Source of the DNA: Sphingomonas cannabina
GTDB lineage: Bacteria > Pseudomonadota > Alphaproteobacteria > Sphingomonadales > Sphingomonadaceae
Assembly: GCF_021391395.1 (NCBI RefSeq)
Contig: NZ_CP090059.1
Coordinates: 3,023,001 to 3,087,000 of the forward strand
Length of the DNA: 64,000 nt
Direction: 5' to 3'
In this document: piece by piece, positions 18,619 to 26,600 of the stretch
Numbering within the stretch: position 1 is the first letter of the stretch
Layout of the letters: every line of letters starts with the position of its first letter
The notes under the pieces: model-generated
Seen by the model: the letters and a program-made list of their open reading frames with translations, nothing else
Databases searched by the model: none
What the model was told of the DNA's origin: nothing
Position numbers and translations under genes: made by a program

Positions 18619-19512
18619 TCATGGCTGCAGGTTCGCGCCCGCCGCCGCGCGCACCGCATCGGTCAGCGCGCGCAGCGACGCGGCGTGGAGCCGCGCGACG
18701 GTCCAATGGAGCTTGACCTCGACGGGCAGTGCCGGTGTCAATTCCACCAGATGTCCCGCAGCGATGTACGGCTGGGCCAAGGATAAAGGCTGCATTCCCC
18801 AGCCCAGGCCGGCAAGGGCGAGGTTCAGAAAACCTTGGGTCGACGGAACCCAATGCCTCGGCGCCTTGAGCGCGATGCCGTGCGCGTCCTTCGCCCAGCG
18901 CGCCTGCAGTGCGTCCCGCCGGTCGAAGCGCAGGTATGGCGCTTTCGCCAGCGTCTGAGCATTCACGCCGTCCTCGAAATACCTCGCCATGAAATCCGGG
19001 CTGGCGCAGGCGACATAGCGCAGCACGCCCAGCCCGATCGTCCTGCACCCCGGCACCGGCTCGGGGTCGGCGGTCACGGCCGCCAGCACCTCGCCGGACC
19101 GGAGGCGATCCGCGGTATGCGCCTCGTCCTCCAGCACCAGATCGAGCAAGGTGCCCGTGTCCCGGACGAACGCAGCGGCCGCATGAGGAAACCAGGTAGC
19201 CACGCTGTCGGCATTCACCGCGATCCTGAGCGTGAGCGGCGCCTCCACCCCTTCACCCGTCGAGGTCAGCACCGGCGTCAGCTCGGCTTCCAGCAGCCGA
19301 ACCTTATCGAAATGCGCACACAGCGCCCGGCCGAGATCGGTGGGCAGGCACGGCTGTCCCCGGACGATCAGAATCGTCCCCAGACGCTCCTCATACCCGC
19401 GGATGCGCTGCGAGACCGCCGATGGCGTGATGCCGAGCGCCTCGGCCGCACGCTCGAAGCTGCCCTCGCGGATCACCGCGGCAACGGCGGCCAGAGCGGG
19501 ATAGTCGAGCAC
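18619..19512 (-). CDS. argP: LysR-type regulator of the ArgP family
   Basis: 297 residues. The N-terminal helix-turn-helix (about 17-45, SFERAAEALGITPSAVSQRI) is followed by a LysR effector domain. It is divergent from a LysE/ArgO exporter gene, the classic ArgP-ArgO arrangement in which the regulator with basic amino acids activates the exporter. The start is GTG at 19512. The 73-base intergenic region holds two palindromes (19516-19530 and 19537-19558) that are good operator candidates. Family and context agree, so lysine/arginine sensing is a reasonable inference. Confidence 0.87.
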   Translation of the reverse strand: MLDYPALAAVAAVIREGSFERAAEALGITPSAVSQRIRGYEERLGTILIVRGQPCLPTDLGRALCAHFDKVRLLEAELTPVLTSTGEGVEAPLTLRIAVNADSVATWFPHAAAAFVRDTGTLLDLVLEDEAHTADRLRSGEVLAAVTADPEPVPGCRTIGLGVLRYVACASPDFMARYFEDGVNAQTLAKAPYLRFDRRDALQARWAKDAHGIALKAPRHWVPSTQGFLNLALAGLGWGMQPLSLAQPYIAAGHLVELTPALPVEVKLHWTVARLHAASLRALTDAVRAAAGANLQP

Positions 19513-19515
19513 GTG

Positions 19516-19558
19516 TGAAGCAATGCTTCATTGGCCTTAGGAAAACAAGTTTTCCTAA
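19516..19558. promoter_or_regulatory. Two palindromes in the argP-argO divergent promoter
   Basis: TGAAGC-aat-GCTTCA (19516-19530) and TTAGGAAAAC-aa-GTTTTCCTAA (19537-19558, perfect 10-bp arms) stand side by side between the divergent starts. The first has the short dyad form typical of LysR-regulator sites; the second is AT-rich and could be a second half of the regulator footprint or overlap the promoter. Confidence 0.6.
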
Positions 19559-19585
19559 TCCACGGCCGAGTGCCATTTCGCGGGG

Positions 19586-20206
19586 ATGACAAACGGCATT
19601 TCCCCCTTTCTCACCGGCTTCGCCCTGTCGGCGGCACTCATCATGGCGATCGGCGCGCAGAATCTCTTCGTGCTGCGCCAGGGATTGAAGCGCGAGCACG
19701 TCGGCGCGATCGTGCTGTTCTGCGGCGGCGCCGACGCGCTGCTGATCGCGGCAGGCGTTGGCGGCGTCGGCGCCGTCCTCGCCGCCATCCCCCAGCTCAC
19801 CAAGGCGCTGGCCTTCGCAGGCGCCGCGTTCCTCGGCTGGTACGGCGTCAAGGCGCTGCGGCGCATGGCGGCGCCCGATGCGATGGTCGTCGCCGGTGGC
19901 GGGGGGCTGACGCTCGGCCGGGCGATCGCCGCCACCGCCGGCTTCACCTTCCTCAATCCGCACGTCTATCTCGATACCGTGTTGCTGATGGGCGCAGCCG
20001 GATCGGCGCAGCCCGCCGATCTGCGCCCGCTGTTCGTCGCCGGAGCCGTTACCGCCAGCTTCGCCTGGTTCGCCGCGCTCGGCTATGGCGCGCGGTTGCT
20101 GGCACCGCTGTTCGCGCGGCCGGCGGCCTGGCGCGTGCTGGACGCGCTGGTCGGCGCGACGATGCTGGCGCTGGCGGGATCGCTGGCCCTGCGCGCGATC
20201 CTGTAG
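19586..20206 (+). CDS. argO: LysE/ArgO family amino acid exporter
   Basis: 206 residues with about six hydrophobic segments. The family signature near the N-terminus is MAIGAQNLFVLRQGLKREH, and the conserved loop TFLNPHVYLDTVLLMG is at about 130. It exports basic amino acids (arginine or lysine) through the inner membrane. The gene is divergent from argP, which probably controls it. It ends 6 bases before the convergent GNAT gene. Confidence 0.9.
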   Translation: MTNGISPFLTGFALSAALIMAIGAQNLFVLRQGLKREHVGAIVLFCGGADALLIAAGVGGVGAVLAAIPQLTKALAFAGAAFLGWYGVKALRRMAAPDAMVVAGGGGLTLGRAIAATAGFTFLNPHVYLDTVLLMGAAGSAQPADLRPLFVAGAVTASFAWFAALGYGARLLAPLFARPAAWRVLDALVGATMLALAGSLALRAIL

Positions 20207-20212
20207 CCGGCT

Positions 20213-20890
20213 TCACGCCCGCACCAGCACGCTCGCCGTCACCTCCCCGTCGACCCGGAACCCCAGGCTCTCGTACAGCGCGATCGCACCGGCATTGGAC
20301 GCGTAAGCATGGAGGAACGGCGTCTCGCCCCGCGCGAGCATCCGCTCGGCAACTGCCCGCATCAGCGCGCCTGCGTAACCGCGGCCGCGGAAGTCGGGGT
20401 GGGTGCACACTCCGCTCACCTCGGCCAGCCCCGGCATCCGCATCCGCTCGCCCGCCATCGCCACCAATCGCCCCTCCTGCCTCACCCCAATGAACGCGCC
20501 GAGCCTGTTGGTGTGCGCAACATAGGGTCCGGGCTCGGTCAGCATCGCCAGCGCGAACATCTCCGCCGCATCGTCCTCGCCGAGCGGCACGACCTCGAAC
20601 GGCAGCTGCGGCGCCGGGGTGATCGCCTCTGCCACCATCTGCACGCACGCCGCCGAGCGATCCACCCGCGTTCCCGGCGGCGCGGGCCATAGCTCTTTCT
20701 CGACGGTCCACAGCTCGCCGTCCGGCGGCACCAGCGCCGCCAGCGCGGCAAGGCTCTCCGACGACCGGTCCCCCGCGGCGCCGAACACGCCATAATCGCG
20801 ATTCAGCCGCCATGCCCGCGCATCCCCTTCGGCGAGCGCGGCCCAACCGCTCGTCAGAGCATTCCACACCGGCCGGTCGAGCAACCTCAA
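20213..20890 (-). CDS. GNAT family N-acetyltransferase
   Basis: 225 residues. The acetyl-CoA binding motif CTHPDFRGRGYAGALMRAVAERM (R-G-x-G-x-A type) is at about 155-177, followed by HAYASNAGAIALYESLGFRV typical of GNAT C-termini. The N-terminal 100 residues are a separate poorly conserved part. The start is TTG at 20890 with AGGAAAG about 8 bases upstream. Its substrate cannot be told. Confidence 0.85.
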   Translation of the reverse strand: MRLLDRPVWNALTSGWAALAEGDARAWRLNRDYGVFGAAGDRSSESLAALAALVPPDGELWTVEKELWPAPPGTRVDRSAACVQMVAEAITPAPQLPFEVVPLGEDDAAEMFALAMLTEPGPYVAHTNRLGAFIGVRQEGRLVAMAGERMRMPGLAEVSGVCTHPDFRGRGYAGALMRAVAERMLARGETPFLHAYASNAGAIALYESLGFRVDGEVTASVLVRA

Positions 20891-20913
20891 CTTGGCACTT
20901 TCCTACGCGGGAT

Positions 20914-21474
20914 TCATGCGGTGCCGGTCGAGCTCGCCAGCAGCCGCGGATCGATCCCCGCCGCGGCGAATCCCGCTTCCCAGCGATGATGCGCGGCGGT
21001 GTCGAACAACAGCCGCTCGTCGCCGGCGGTGTTGAACCAGCCGTGCCGCGTCATCTCGCCGTCGAGCTGCCCGGCGCCCCAGCCGGCATAGCCGAGCGCG
21101 ACCAGCCAGCGCTCCGGCCCGGTGCCTTCGGCAATCGCACGCAGCACATCGATCGTGCCCGACAGCGCCCAGCGCCCCGCGACGTCGATCGTGTCTCCGC
21201 CCGACCAGTCGCGCGAATGCAGCACGAAGCCGCGCCGCGGCTCGACCGGCCCGCCGAGCAGCACCGGCCGGTCCTCGGCCTCCCCGGGATCGATCTCGAG
21301 CTGCCGCAGCACGTCATGGAAGCTCAGCGAGTCGATCAGCGTTCCCACGCCGATCCCCAGCGCGCCGTCGGTATCGTGCGCGCACATCGCGATCACGGCA
21401 TGCTCGAAGCGCGGATCGCCGATGCCCGGCATCGCCAGCAGGAACTGACCGGTCAGGAACGAAGTCGACTCCAT
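20914..21474 (-). CDS. YqgE/AlgH family protein
   Basis: 186 residues, the usual size of YqgE/AlgH. The N-terminus SFLTGQFLLAMPGIGDPRFEHAVIAMCAHD and the middle VLLGGPVEPRRGFVLHS, then ALGYAGWGAGQLDGEM, match the family throughout. AlgH was linked to alginate gene expression in Pseudomonas, but the molecular role of the family is unclear. The ATG at 21474 is preceded by GGTGGGGGG; the frame is open further upstream but without family similarity. Confidence 0.9.
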   Translation of the reverse strand: MESTSFLTGQFLLAMPGIGDPRFEHAVIAMCAHDTDGALGIGVGTLIDSLSFHDVLRQLEIDPGEAEDRPVLLGGPVEPRRGFVLHSRDWSGGDTIDVAGRWALSGTIDVLRAIAEGTGPERWLVALGYAGWGAGQLDGEMTRHGWFNTAGDERLLFDTAAHHRWEAGFAAAGIDPRLLASSTGTA

Positions 21475-21589
21475 CCCCCCACCATAAAGGGCCCGCCGGC
21501 CGCGCACCACGCTTGAAAAATCCCACGATCCGTCCAACTGACCCGTCGACCGGCCACTTCGGCACGGGCAAGTCTGAAAGGAAGCGCGA

Positions 21590-22072
21590 ATGACGATCAA
21601 GGTTGGCGACCGCCTGCCCAGCACGCAGCTTGTCAAGGCGACCGAGAATGGGCCAGAGGCGGTCAGCAGCGACGAATTCTTCAAGGGCCGCAAGGTGGCG
21701 CTGGTCGCGGTGCCCGGCGCCTTCACCCCGACCTGCTCGGCGCGCCACCTGCCGGGCTTCCTCGACAAGGCCGAGGAATTGAAGGCCAAGGGCGTCGACG
21801 AGATCGCCTTCACCTCGGTCAACGACGCCTTCGTGATGGGCGCGTGGAGCAAGGCGAACGAGGCCGCGGGCAAGGTGACGATGCTCGCCGACGGCAACGG
21901 CGAGTTCGCCCGCGAGGTCGGGCTCACCATGGACGGCTCGAAGTTCGGCATGGGCGAGCGCAGCCAGCGCTATTCGATGCTGGTCAACGACGGCGTGGTC
22001 GAACAGCTCAACGTCGAGCAGCCGGGCGCGTTCGAAGTGAGTTCGGCCGAGCATCTGCTGGGACAGCTTTGA
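21590..22072 (+). CDS. Peroxiredoxin (Prx5 type)
   Basis: 160 residues. The peroxidatic site is VPGAFTPTCSARHLPGF with the cysteine at residue 49, the Prx5 signature. The conserved Arg is in the GERSQRYSMLVNDG segment. It reduces hydrogen peroxide and organic peroxides, usually with glutathione/glutaredoxin or thioredoxin. AAAGGAAG about 6 bases before the ATG is the ribosome site. It stands alone in its transcription direction, divergent from yqgE. Confidence 0.94.
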   Translation: MTIKVGDRLPSTQLVKATENGPEAVSSDEFFKGRKVALVAVPGAFTPTCSARHLPGFLDKAEELKAKGVDEIAFTSVNDAFVMGAWSKANEAAGKVTMLADGNGEFAREVGLTMDGSKFGMGERSQRYSMLVNDGVVEQLNVEQPGAFEVSSAEHLLGQL

Positions 22073-22078
22073 GTTGAA

Positions 22079-22101
22079 GCGTTTCGGCGCAGCTGAAACG
22101 C
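22079..22101 (+). terminator. Hairpin after the peroxiredoxin gene
   Basis: GCGTTTC-9 bases-GAAACGC lies 6 bases past the peroxiredoxin stop. There is no T-tract, so it may be a weak terminator or a message-stabilising hairpin. Confidence 0.4.
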
Positions 22102-22129
22102 GCTACGTCCCCTATACCGTTCCGGGAGC

Positions 22130-22155
22130 GGAACCGGCGGCGGGTACAACGGGTT
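22130..22155 (+). promoter_or_regulatory. Candidate EcfG (general stress sigma factor) promoter
   Basis: GGAAC (22130-22134), a 17-base spacer, then GGTT (22152-22155). The alphaproteobacterial EcfG consensus is GGAAC-N16/17-CGTT, so the -35 is exact and the -10 differs by one base. The site lies 34 bases before the start of the small Ala-rich protein. Confidence 0.42.
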
Positions 22156-22188
22156 GAATCCCGGTCATTAGGAAAGGGATTCGAGACG

Positions 22189-22431
22189 ATGGCCACCCAG
22201 ACCGATTTCGCCACCCCGGAGACGGGCACGAGCGAGCGCAAGACCTTCTTCACGCAGGCGCAGGAGACCGCGACCAGCGCCTTCAACTCCACTGCCTCCG
22301 CGGTACGGGAGCACCCGGTCGCCGCCGCCGCGGCGGTCGCAGGGGCTGCCGCCGCGGTCGCCGGCGCCGCCTATGGCGCGTCGAGGCTGATGAGCAACGG
22401 CAGCAGCAAGAGCGCGTCGCGGAAGAAGTAA
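22189..22431 (+). CDS. Small Ala-rich membrane-anchored protein, unknown function
   Basis: 80 residues: a polar N-terminus with TFFTQAQETATSAFNSTASAVREHP, a single hydrophobic Ala/Gly-rich segment (about 44-66) and a basic Ser/Lys tail. The layout (amphipathic helix, one C-terminal membrane span) resembles ElaB/YqjD or YtxH-like stress proteins, though I do not claim homology. GGAAAGGG upstream of the ATG is a good ribosome site, and a candidate EcfG promoter precedes it. A protein of similar plan is encoded at 24089-24592. Confidence 0.75.
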   Translation: MATQTDFATPETGTSERKTFFTQAQETATSAFNSTASAVREHPVAAAAAVAGAAAAVAGAAYGASRLMSNGSSKSASRKK

Positions 22432-22450
22432 GGAAGGTCCCGCACCTCAT

Positions 22451-22542
22451 CCCGTTCGCCCTGAGCTTGTCGAAGGGTCGCCTTTCTTCTTAGTGATCTG
22501 GAACAAGAAGGACGGCCCTTCGACAAGCTCAGGGCGAACGGG
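22451..22542. repeat. Dispersed inverted repeat (CCCTTCGACAAGCTCAGGGC type)
   Basis: Two 27-base arms, CCCGTTCGCCCTGAGCTTGT continuing CGAAGGG (22451-22477) and its exact reverse complement (22516-22542), flank a 38-base loop. This sequence type is widely dispersed in Sphingomonad genomes. It lies between the Ala-rich protein and the AMP nucleosidase gene and could act as a terminator. Confidence 0.88.
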
Positions 22543-22592
22543 AGCGGAACTGGCGACTTGCCAGCGTCATCTTCACGGCTTAACCGCTGAAG

Positions 22593-24029
22593 ATGACCCA
22601 AGCCGCTGACATCGTCGCCGAGCTCGACCGCCTCTACCAGGCCTCGATCGAGCGCCTAAAGGCCGCTCTCAACCGCTACCTCACCGACGGCACCCCGCCT
22701 GCGCCGGCGAGCCGCTTCGACGGCAGCTTCGCCTATCCCGAGATCCGCCTCACCTACCGCCCGGGCGCCGACCGCCCGACGCCGCTGCGCTCTTTCGGCC
22801 GCCTGGTCGATCCCGGCGACTACGGCATCAGCGTCACCAAGCCGGCGATGTTCGCCGACTATCTGACCGAGCAGCTCACCCTGCTGATCGAAGACTACGA
22901 CGTCGAGGTCCGCGCGGTCGAGGGCCGGCAGGAGATCCCCTTCCCCTATGTCCTCGATCCCGGCCACGCGCTGAGCCTCGACGAGGTCTCCGCCGCCGAG
23001 CTCGCCCGCCATTTCCCCGCGACCGAGCTCGCCCATATCGGCGACGAGATCGCCGACGGCCTGTGGGCCAGCGTCGACCACACCCGCCCGCTCGCGCTGT
23101 TCGACGGCCTGCGCACCGACTTCAGCCTCGCGCGCCTGCGCCACTACACCGGCACCCCGCCCGAGCATGTCCAGCGCTACGTCCTGTTCACCAACTATCA
23201 CCGCTACGTCGACGAATTCGTCCGCTGGGCGGCGTCGCAGCTCGGCGACGGCAACCGCTTCACCGCCCTTTCCGGCGCCGGCGGGGTGGTGATCGAGTCG
23301 CCCGACGACGTCGACGTCATCGTCAGCGACAGCGCGTGGCGGCGTCACCAGATGCCGGCTTACCACCTGATCGCGCCCGACCGCACCGGCATCACGCTGG
23401 TCAACATCGGCGTCGGCCCGTCCAACGCCAAGACGATCTGCGACCATCTCGCGGTGATGCGGCCGGAGGCGTGGCTGATGATCGGCCACTGCGGCGGCCT
23501 GCGCCCTAGCCAGCGGATCGGCGACTATGTCCTCGCCCATGCGTACCTGCGCGACGACCACGTCCTCGACGACGTGCTGCCGCCGGAGATCCCGGTTCCC
23601 GCCATCGCCGAGATCCAGCAGGCGCTCGCCCGCGCTGCGGAGACCGTCTCCGGCCAGTCGGGCGACGAGCTCAAGCGCCGCCTCAGGACCGGCACCATCG
23701 TCACCACCGACGACCGCAATTGGGAGCTGCGCTTCTCGCGCTCGGCGCTGCGCTTCTCGCTGTCCCGCGCGGTCGGTATCGACATGGAATCGGCGACGAT
23801 CGCCGCGCAGGGCTATCGTTTCCGCGTCCCCTACGGCACGCTGCTCTGCGTCTCGGACAAGCCGCTCCACGGCGAGCTCAAGCTGCCGGGCCAGGCCAAT
23901 CGCTTCTACGAGCGCGCGATCAACGAGCATATGCGCATCGGCATCGAGACCTGCGAGGAGCTCCGCCGCGAGGGCGCCAAGCTCCACAGCCGCAAGCTCC
24001 GGGCATTCAGCGAACCACCCTTCCGTTGA
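22593..24029 (+). CDS. amn: AMP nucleosidase
   Basis: 478 residues, the full length of proteobacterial AMP nucleosidase. It hydrolyses AMP to adenine and ribose 5-phosphate and so adjusts the adenylate pool. An N-terminal regulatory domain (about 1-180) is followed by a phosphorylase-like catalytic domain with MIGHCGGLRPSQRIGDYVLAHAYLRDDHVLD and, towards the end, AVGIDMESATIAAQGYRFRVPYGTLLCVSDKPLHGELK, where the Met-Glu-Ser motif binds ribose. It sits between two small stress-type genes. Confidence 0.95.
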   Translation: MTQAADIVAELDRLYQASIERLKAALNRYLTDGTPPAPASRFDGSFAYPEIRLTYRPGADRPTPLRSFGRLVDPGDYGISVTKPAMFADYLTEQLTLLIEDYDVEVRAVEGRQEIPFPYVLDPGHALSLDEVSAAELARHFPATELAHIGDEIADGLWASVDHTRPLALFDGLRTDFSLARLRHYTGTPPEHVQRYVLFTNYHRYVDEFVRWAASQLGDGNRFTALSGAGGVVIESPDDVDVIVSDSAWRRHQMPAYHLIAPDRTGITLVNIGVGPSNAKTICDHLAVMRPEAWLMIGHCGGLRPSQRIGDYVLAHAYLRDDHVLDDVLPPEIPVPAIAEIQQALARAAETVSGQSGDELKRRLRTGTIVTTDDRNWELRFSRSALRFSLSRAVGIDMESATIAAQGYRFRVPYGTLLCVSDKPLHGELKLPGQANRFYERAINEHMRIGIETCEELRREGAKLHSRKLRAFSEPPFR

Positions 24030-24034
24030 TGGAG

Positions 24035-24059
24035 GGAAACCGGCTAGGAGTTGGGCGTT
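24035..24059 (+). promoter_or_regulatory. Candidate EcfG-type promoter before the Lys/Ala-rich protein
   Basis: GGAAA (24035-24039), a 16-base spacer and CGTT (24056-24059) match GGAAC-N16-CGTT with one -35 mismatch. The start codon follows 30 bases later. The site is weaker evidence alone, but the neighbouring similar gene has a comparable site. Confidence 0.38.
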
Positions 24060-24088
24060 AGGCGTTGGAACAACAGGGAGCGATAGCG

Positions 24089-24592
24089 ATGGCCACTCCG
24101 CCGAAGAAGCCGACCGGCACCCCCACCCCGCCGCGCCGCAAGGCGGCCGCGCGCAAGGCGACGCCGAAGGCGAGCGCGCCCAAATCCCCCGAAGGCGCCA
24201 GCGACGAGACGCCGACTCCCGCGCCCAAGCCCCGCGCCACCAAGGCCGCCGCACCGCGCACGCGCAGCCGCAAGACCGAGACCGGCACCACGCGCAGCGC
24301 TTCCGCCGCACGCAAGCCGGGTGCGGTCGCCTCCGCCGCCAAGACGGTGACCGCCGCCGCCTCCGACGCCGCGAAGACCGTCACCACCGCCGCGACGGAC
24401 GCGGGCAAGGCGATCGCCGCCTCGCCCCCCGGCAAGCTGGTGACCGAAACCCGCGAGAAGGTCGGCGACAAGACCTTCTTCGGCGCGCTGATCGGCGGCG
24501 CCCTGGCGATCGGCGCGACCGTCGCCGGCATCTTCCTCGCGCGCCGGCCGAAAGCGGACGGCAAGGCAAAAGGGGATGCGCCGAAATCCTAG
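24089..24592 (+). CDS. Lys/Ala/Pro-rich protein with one C-terminal membrane span, unknown function
   Basis: 167 residues. Residues 1-85 are a low-complexity basic tail (many Lys, Ala, Pro, Thr), residues 85-125 form an Ala/Thr-rich helix with SAAKTVTAAASDAAKTVTTA repeats, and residues 136-156 are a hydrophobic anchor (FFGALIGGALAIGATVAGIF) followed by a basic end. The tail resembles histone H1-like or nucleoid-binding tails, which suggests DNA or polyanion contact, but this is inference. The ATG at 24089 is chosen for GGGAG 8 bases upstream; an ATG at 24065-equivalent start lies further up in the same frame. Confidence 0.7.
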   Translation: MATPPKKPTGTPTPPRRKAAARKATPKASAPKSPEGASDETPTPAPKPRATKAAAPRTRSRKTETGTTRSASAARKPGAVASAAKTVTAAASDAAKTVTTAATDAGKAIAASPPGKLVTETREKVGDKTFFGALIGGALAIGATVAGIFLARRPKADGKAKGDAPKS

Positions 24593-24606
24593 GGTGGCGG
24601 CGAGCG

Positions 24607-25326
24607 CTATTTGGCTAGGGCGTAGTCGATCCACACGGTGACGGCGACCGATTGCTCGCCGGGTTTGACAGGCGCCTTGGCCCGACCGGCGGCATAGCCC
24701 GTCACGATGATGTCGTTGTCACCGTCGTGACGCGCCGACCGCTCGCTCACCCGCAACACGCGGGCAATCCTCATCCCCAATGCGGCTGCATAGTCCCGCG
24801 CCTGCCGTTCCGCGGCGGCAACGGCGTCGGTCCGTGCCTTGGCCTTCAGCGGCGCATCGTCGCTGAAGGAGAAGGTCGGTCCATTGAGTCCCGTCGCACC
24901 CGCATTCATCAATGCGTCGATGACGCGCGGCGCGGCGCCGATGTCGCGAATCCTGATCGAGAGCCGATTGCTCGCCCGATAGCCGATGATCTCGTCAGTC
25001 TCGCCGCCATCCTTGTCGGGACGATAGCGCGGTCCGACGCTCAGATCGCTGGTACGGACGTCGGCATCGGCGACGCCGGCTTCACGCACTGCGCCGACCA
25101 GCCGCTCGGCCACCTTCGCGTTGGCGGCGAGCGCCGCCTGCGCCGTCGTCCCGTCGCTCGTCACGCTCGTCGAGAATTCCGCGATGTCGGGCGTCGCCTT
25201 CGCCTCGCCGGCAGCATTGACCTCGAGCAGCGTCTCGCCGGGCGCGAGCGTCGTCAGCGCCGTCTGGGCCGACGCCGGCATGGCCGCCATAAGGGCCGAT
25301 GCGGCCAGGATCGTCCTTCGCTTCAT
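24607..25326 (-). CDS. SIMPL domain (DUF541) periplasmic protein
   Basis: 239 residues with a signal peptide (about 1-21, ending PASAQ). The SIMPL features are LLEVNAAGEAKATPDIAEFSTSV at the mature N-terminus, repeated Ala-rich helices (ANAKVAERLVGAVREAGV) and YRASNRLSIRIRDIG. Relatives are secreted or outer-membrane-associated proteins (BP26/YggE) tied to stress. The ATG at 25326 shares one base with the hydrolase stop and has GGAGGGG upstream, so the two are cotranscribed. Confidence 0.88.
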   Translation of the reverse strand: MKRRTILAASALMAAMPASAQTALTTLAPGETLLEVNAAGEAKATPDIAEFSTSVTSDGTTAQAALAANAKVAERLVGAVREAGVADADVRTSDLSVGPRYRPDKDGGETDEIIGYRASNRLSIRIRDIGAAPRVIDALMNAGATGLNGPTFSFSDDAPLKAKARTDAVAAAERQARDYAAALGMRIARVLRVSERSARHDGDNDIIVTGYAAGRAKAPVKPGEQSVAVTVWIDYALAK

Positions 25327-26084
25327 CACTTCCCCTCCGCCAGAAACGCCGCGATCGTCTGCCCCAGCTCGGGCTTGGTCACCGCGCTCATGTGATTGCC
25401 CGGCACCTCGGCATAGCGCGCGTCGGCGAGCGTGTCGGCGAGCTGCTGGCCCGATCCGTTGTCGTCATCGTCCGCCCCGTTCACCACCAGCGCCGGCACG
25501 TCGATCGCCGCCAGCTCTGCCTCGCTCGTGTCAACGAAGGTATTGAGAATCAGCAACAGCGCCTCGGGATCGCCCTTGGTTGTCTTGAGGAACGCTTCGG
25601 TCATCCATTCGGACGTGCCGCGCTCGAAGCTGCCGAGGTTGGTGAGGACCCGGCGGAAATAGCCGCCCCGCCCTTCGGTGTGGACGATCCCCTGGAACCC
25701 CATGCCCGACAGCACCACCCGCCGCGGCCGCGCGCCGCCCACCAGCATCCGCACGCTCGTCCGCCCGCCCAGCGAATAGCCGACCAAGTCGTAATCGCTC
25801 AGCCCCAGATGCTCGAGCAGCGCGAAGCCGTCCCGCATCAGCACGTCGGGCGGATAGGCGGCTGGATCGTGCGGCTTGTCGCTGTCGCCGTGCGCGCGCA
25901 GGTCCGGCATGATCACGCGGAAGCCCTCGGCCGCCACCGCCGCGGCATGGCTGTAGCGGATCCAGTTGGTATGGGCATTCGAGAAATAGCCGTGGATCAT
26001 CACCACCGGCCGTCCCTCTCCCATCTCCCGCCAGGCGAGGCGGACGCCGTCGAAGCTCTCGAAATATTCAGGGGACTCGGCCAA
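25326..26084 (-). CDS. Alpha/beta hydrolase
   Basis: About 252 residues. The oxyanion region is VVMIHGYFSN, the nucleophile elbow is GYSLGG, the acid is in ALVVNGADDDDN and the His in PGNHMSAV, a complete Ser-Asp-His triad set. The substrate is unknown. The start is uncertain: the frame runs open to an ATG at 26156 deep inside the GFA gene, but family similarity begins at YFESFDGVRLAWREMG. A TTG at 26084 with GGAAAG just upstream is therefore preferred, overlapping the GFA gene by 17 bases. Confidence 0.85.
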   Translation of the reverse strand: MAESPEYFESFDGVRLAWREMGEGRPVVMIHGYFSNAHTNWIRYSHAAAVAAEGFRVIMPDLRAHGDSDKPHDPAAYPPDVLMRDGFALLEHLGLSDYDLVGYSLGGRTSVRMLVGGARPRRVVLSGMGFQGIVHTEGRGGYFRRVLTNLGSFERGTSEWMTEAFLKTTKGDPEALLLILNTFVDTSEAELAAIDVPALVVNGADDDDNGSGQQLADTLADARYAEVPGNHMSAVTKPELGQTIAAFLAEGK

Positions 26085-26511
26085 GGCTTTCCATCCAGCG
26101 GGCGACGATGCGCGGGTTGTCCTCGGTCCGTGAGGTCGGCAGGTGGCTGGTGTCAAGCCATTGGGGATGCCAGCTCTCGACGCCCGAATGACTGACCGGG
26201 CGGAAGCGCGACGGATCGTCGAAGCTGCCGACGGTCAGGTCCATGCGGTCGTGGCCGTCCGATTCATAGGTGAGCGGCGTCCCGCAATGCGCGCAGAACC
26301 CCCGCCTGGCGAAGGATGAGGAGGCGTAGCGGTCCGGCTCCTCGGTCGTCCATTCCACGTCCGCCTTCATCACGTTCTTGAACGCGATCGATACGCCGCC
26401 GGTTGCCCGCTGGCACATCCGGCAATGGCAGAGATAGGCCTCGTCGTCCGCGATCGTCACGCGATAGCGCTTGGCGCCGCATTGGCAGCCGCCGGTCATC
26501 GGTTCGCTCAT
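26068..26511 (-). CDS. GFA family zinc protein (glutathione-dependent formaldehyde-activating type fold)
   Basis: 147 residues. Zinc ligands are visible as C9-x-C11, C28-x-C30-x-x-C33 and C73-x-x-C76, the complete GFA/CENP-V pattern. Members bind zinc; the enzymatic claim for formaldehyde-glutathione is disputed and most have no known reaction. The ATG at 26511 (MSEPMTGGCQCG) has AAGGA 7 bases upstream and is preferred over one at 26553. First gene of the GFA-hydrolase-SIMPL run. Confidence 0.9.
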   Translation of the reverse strand: MSEPMTGGCQCGAKRYRVTIADDEAYLCHCRMCQRATGGVSIAFKNVMKADVEWTTEEPDRYASSSFARRGFCAHCGTPLTYESDGHDRMDLTVGSFDDPSRFRPVSHSGVESWHPQWLDTSHLPTSRTEDNPRIVARWMESLGRVP

Positions 26512-26600
26512 CTCCTCGTCCTTCCCGTGCAATCGTGATTGCGCATTGTGCATGTTGCATGTGCTAGCTATATATAAGCACGCTCATTATATGCCGGCCT

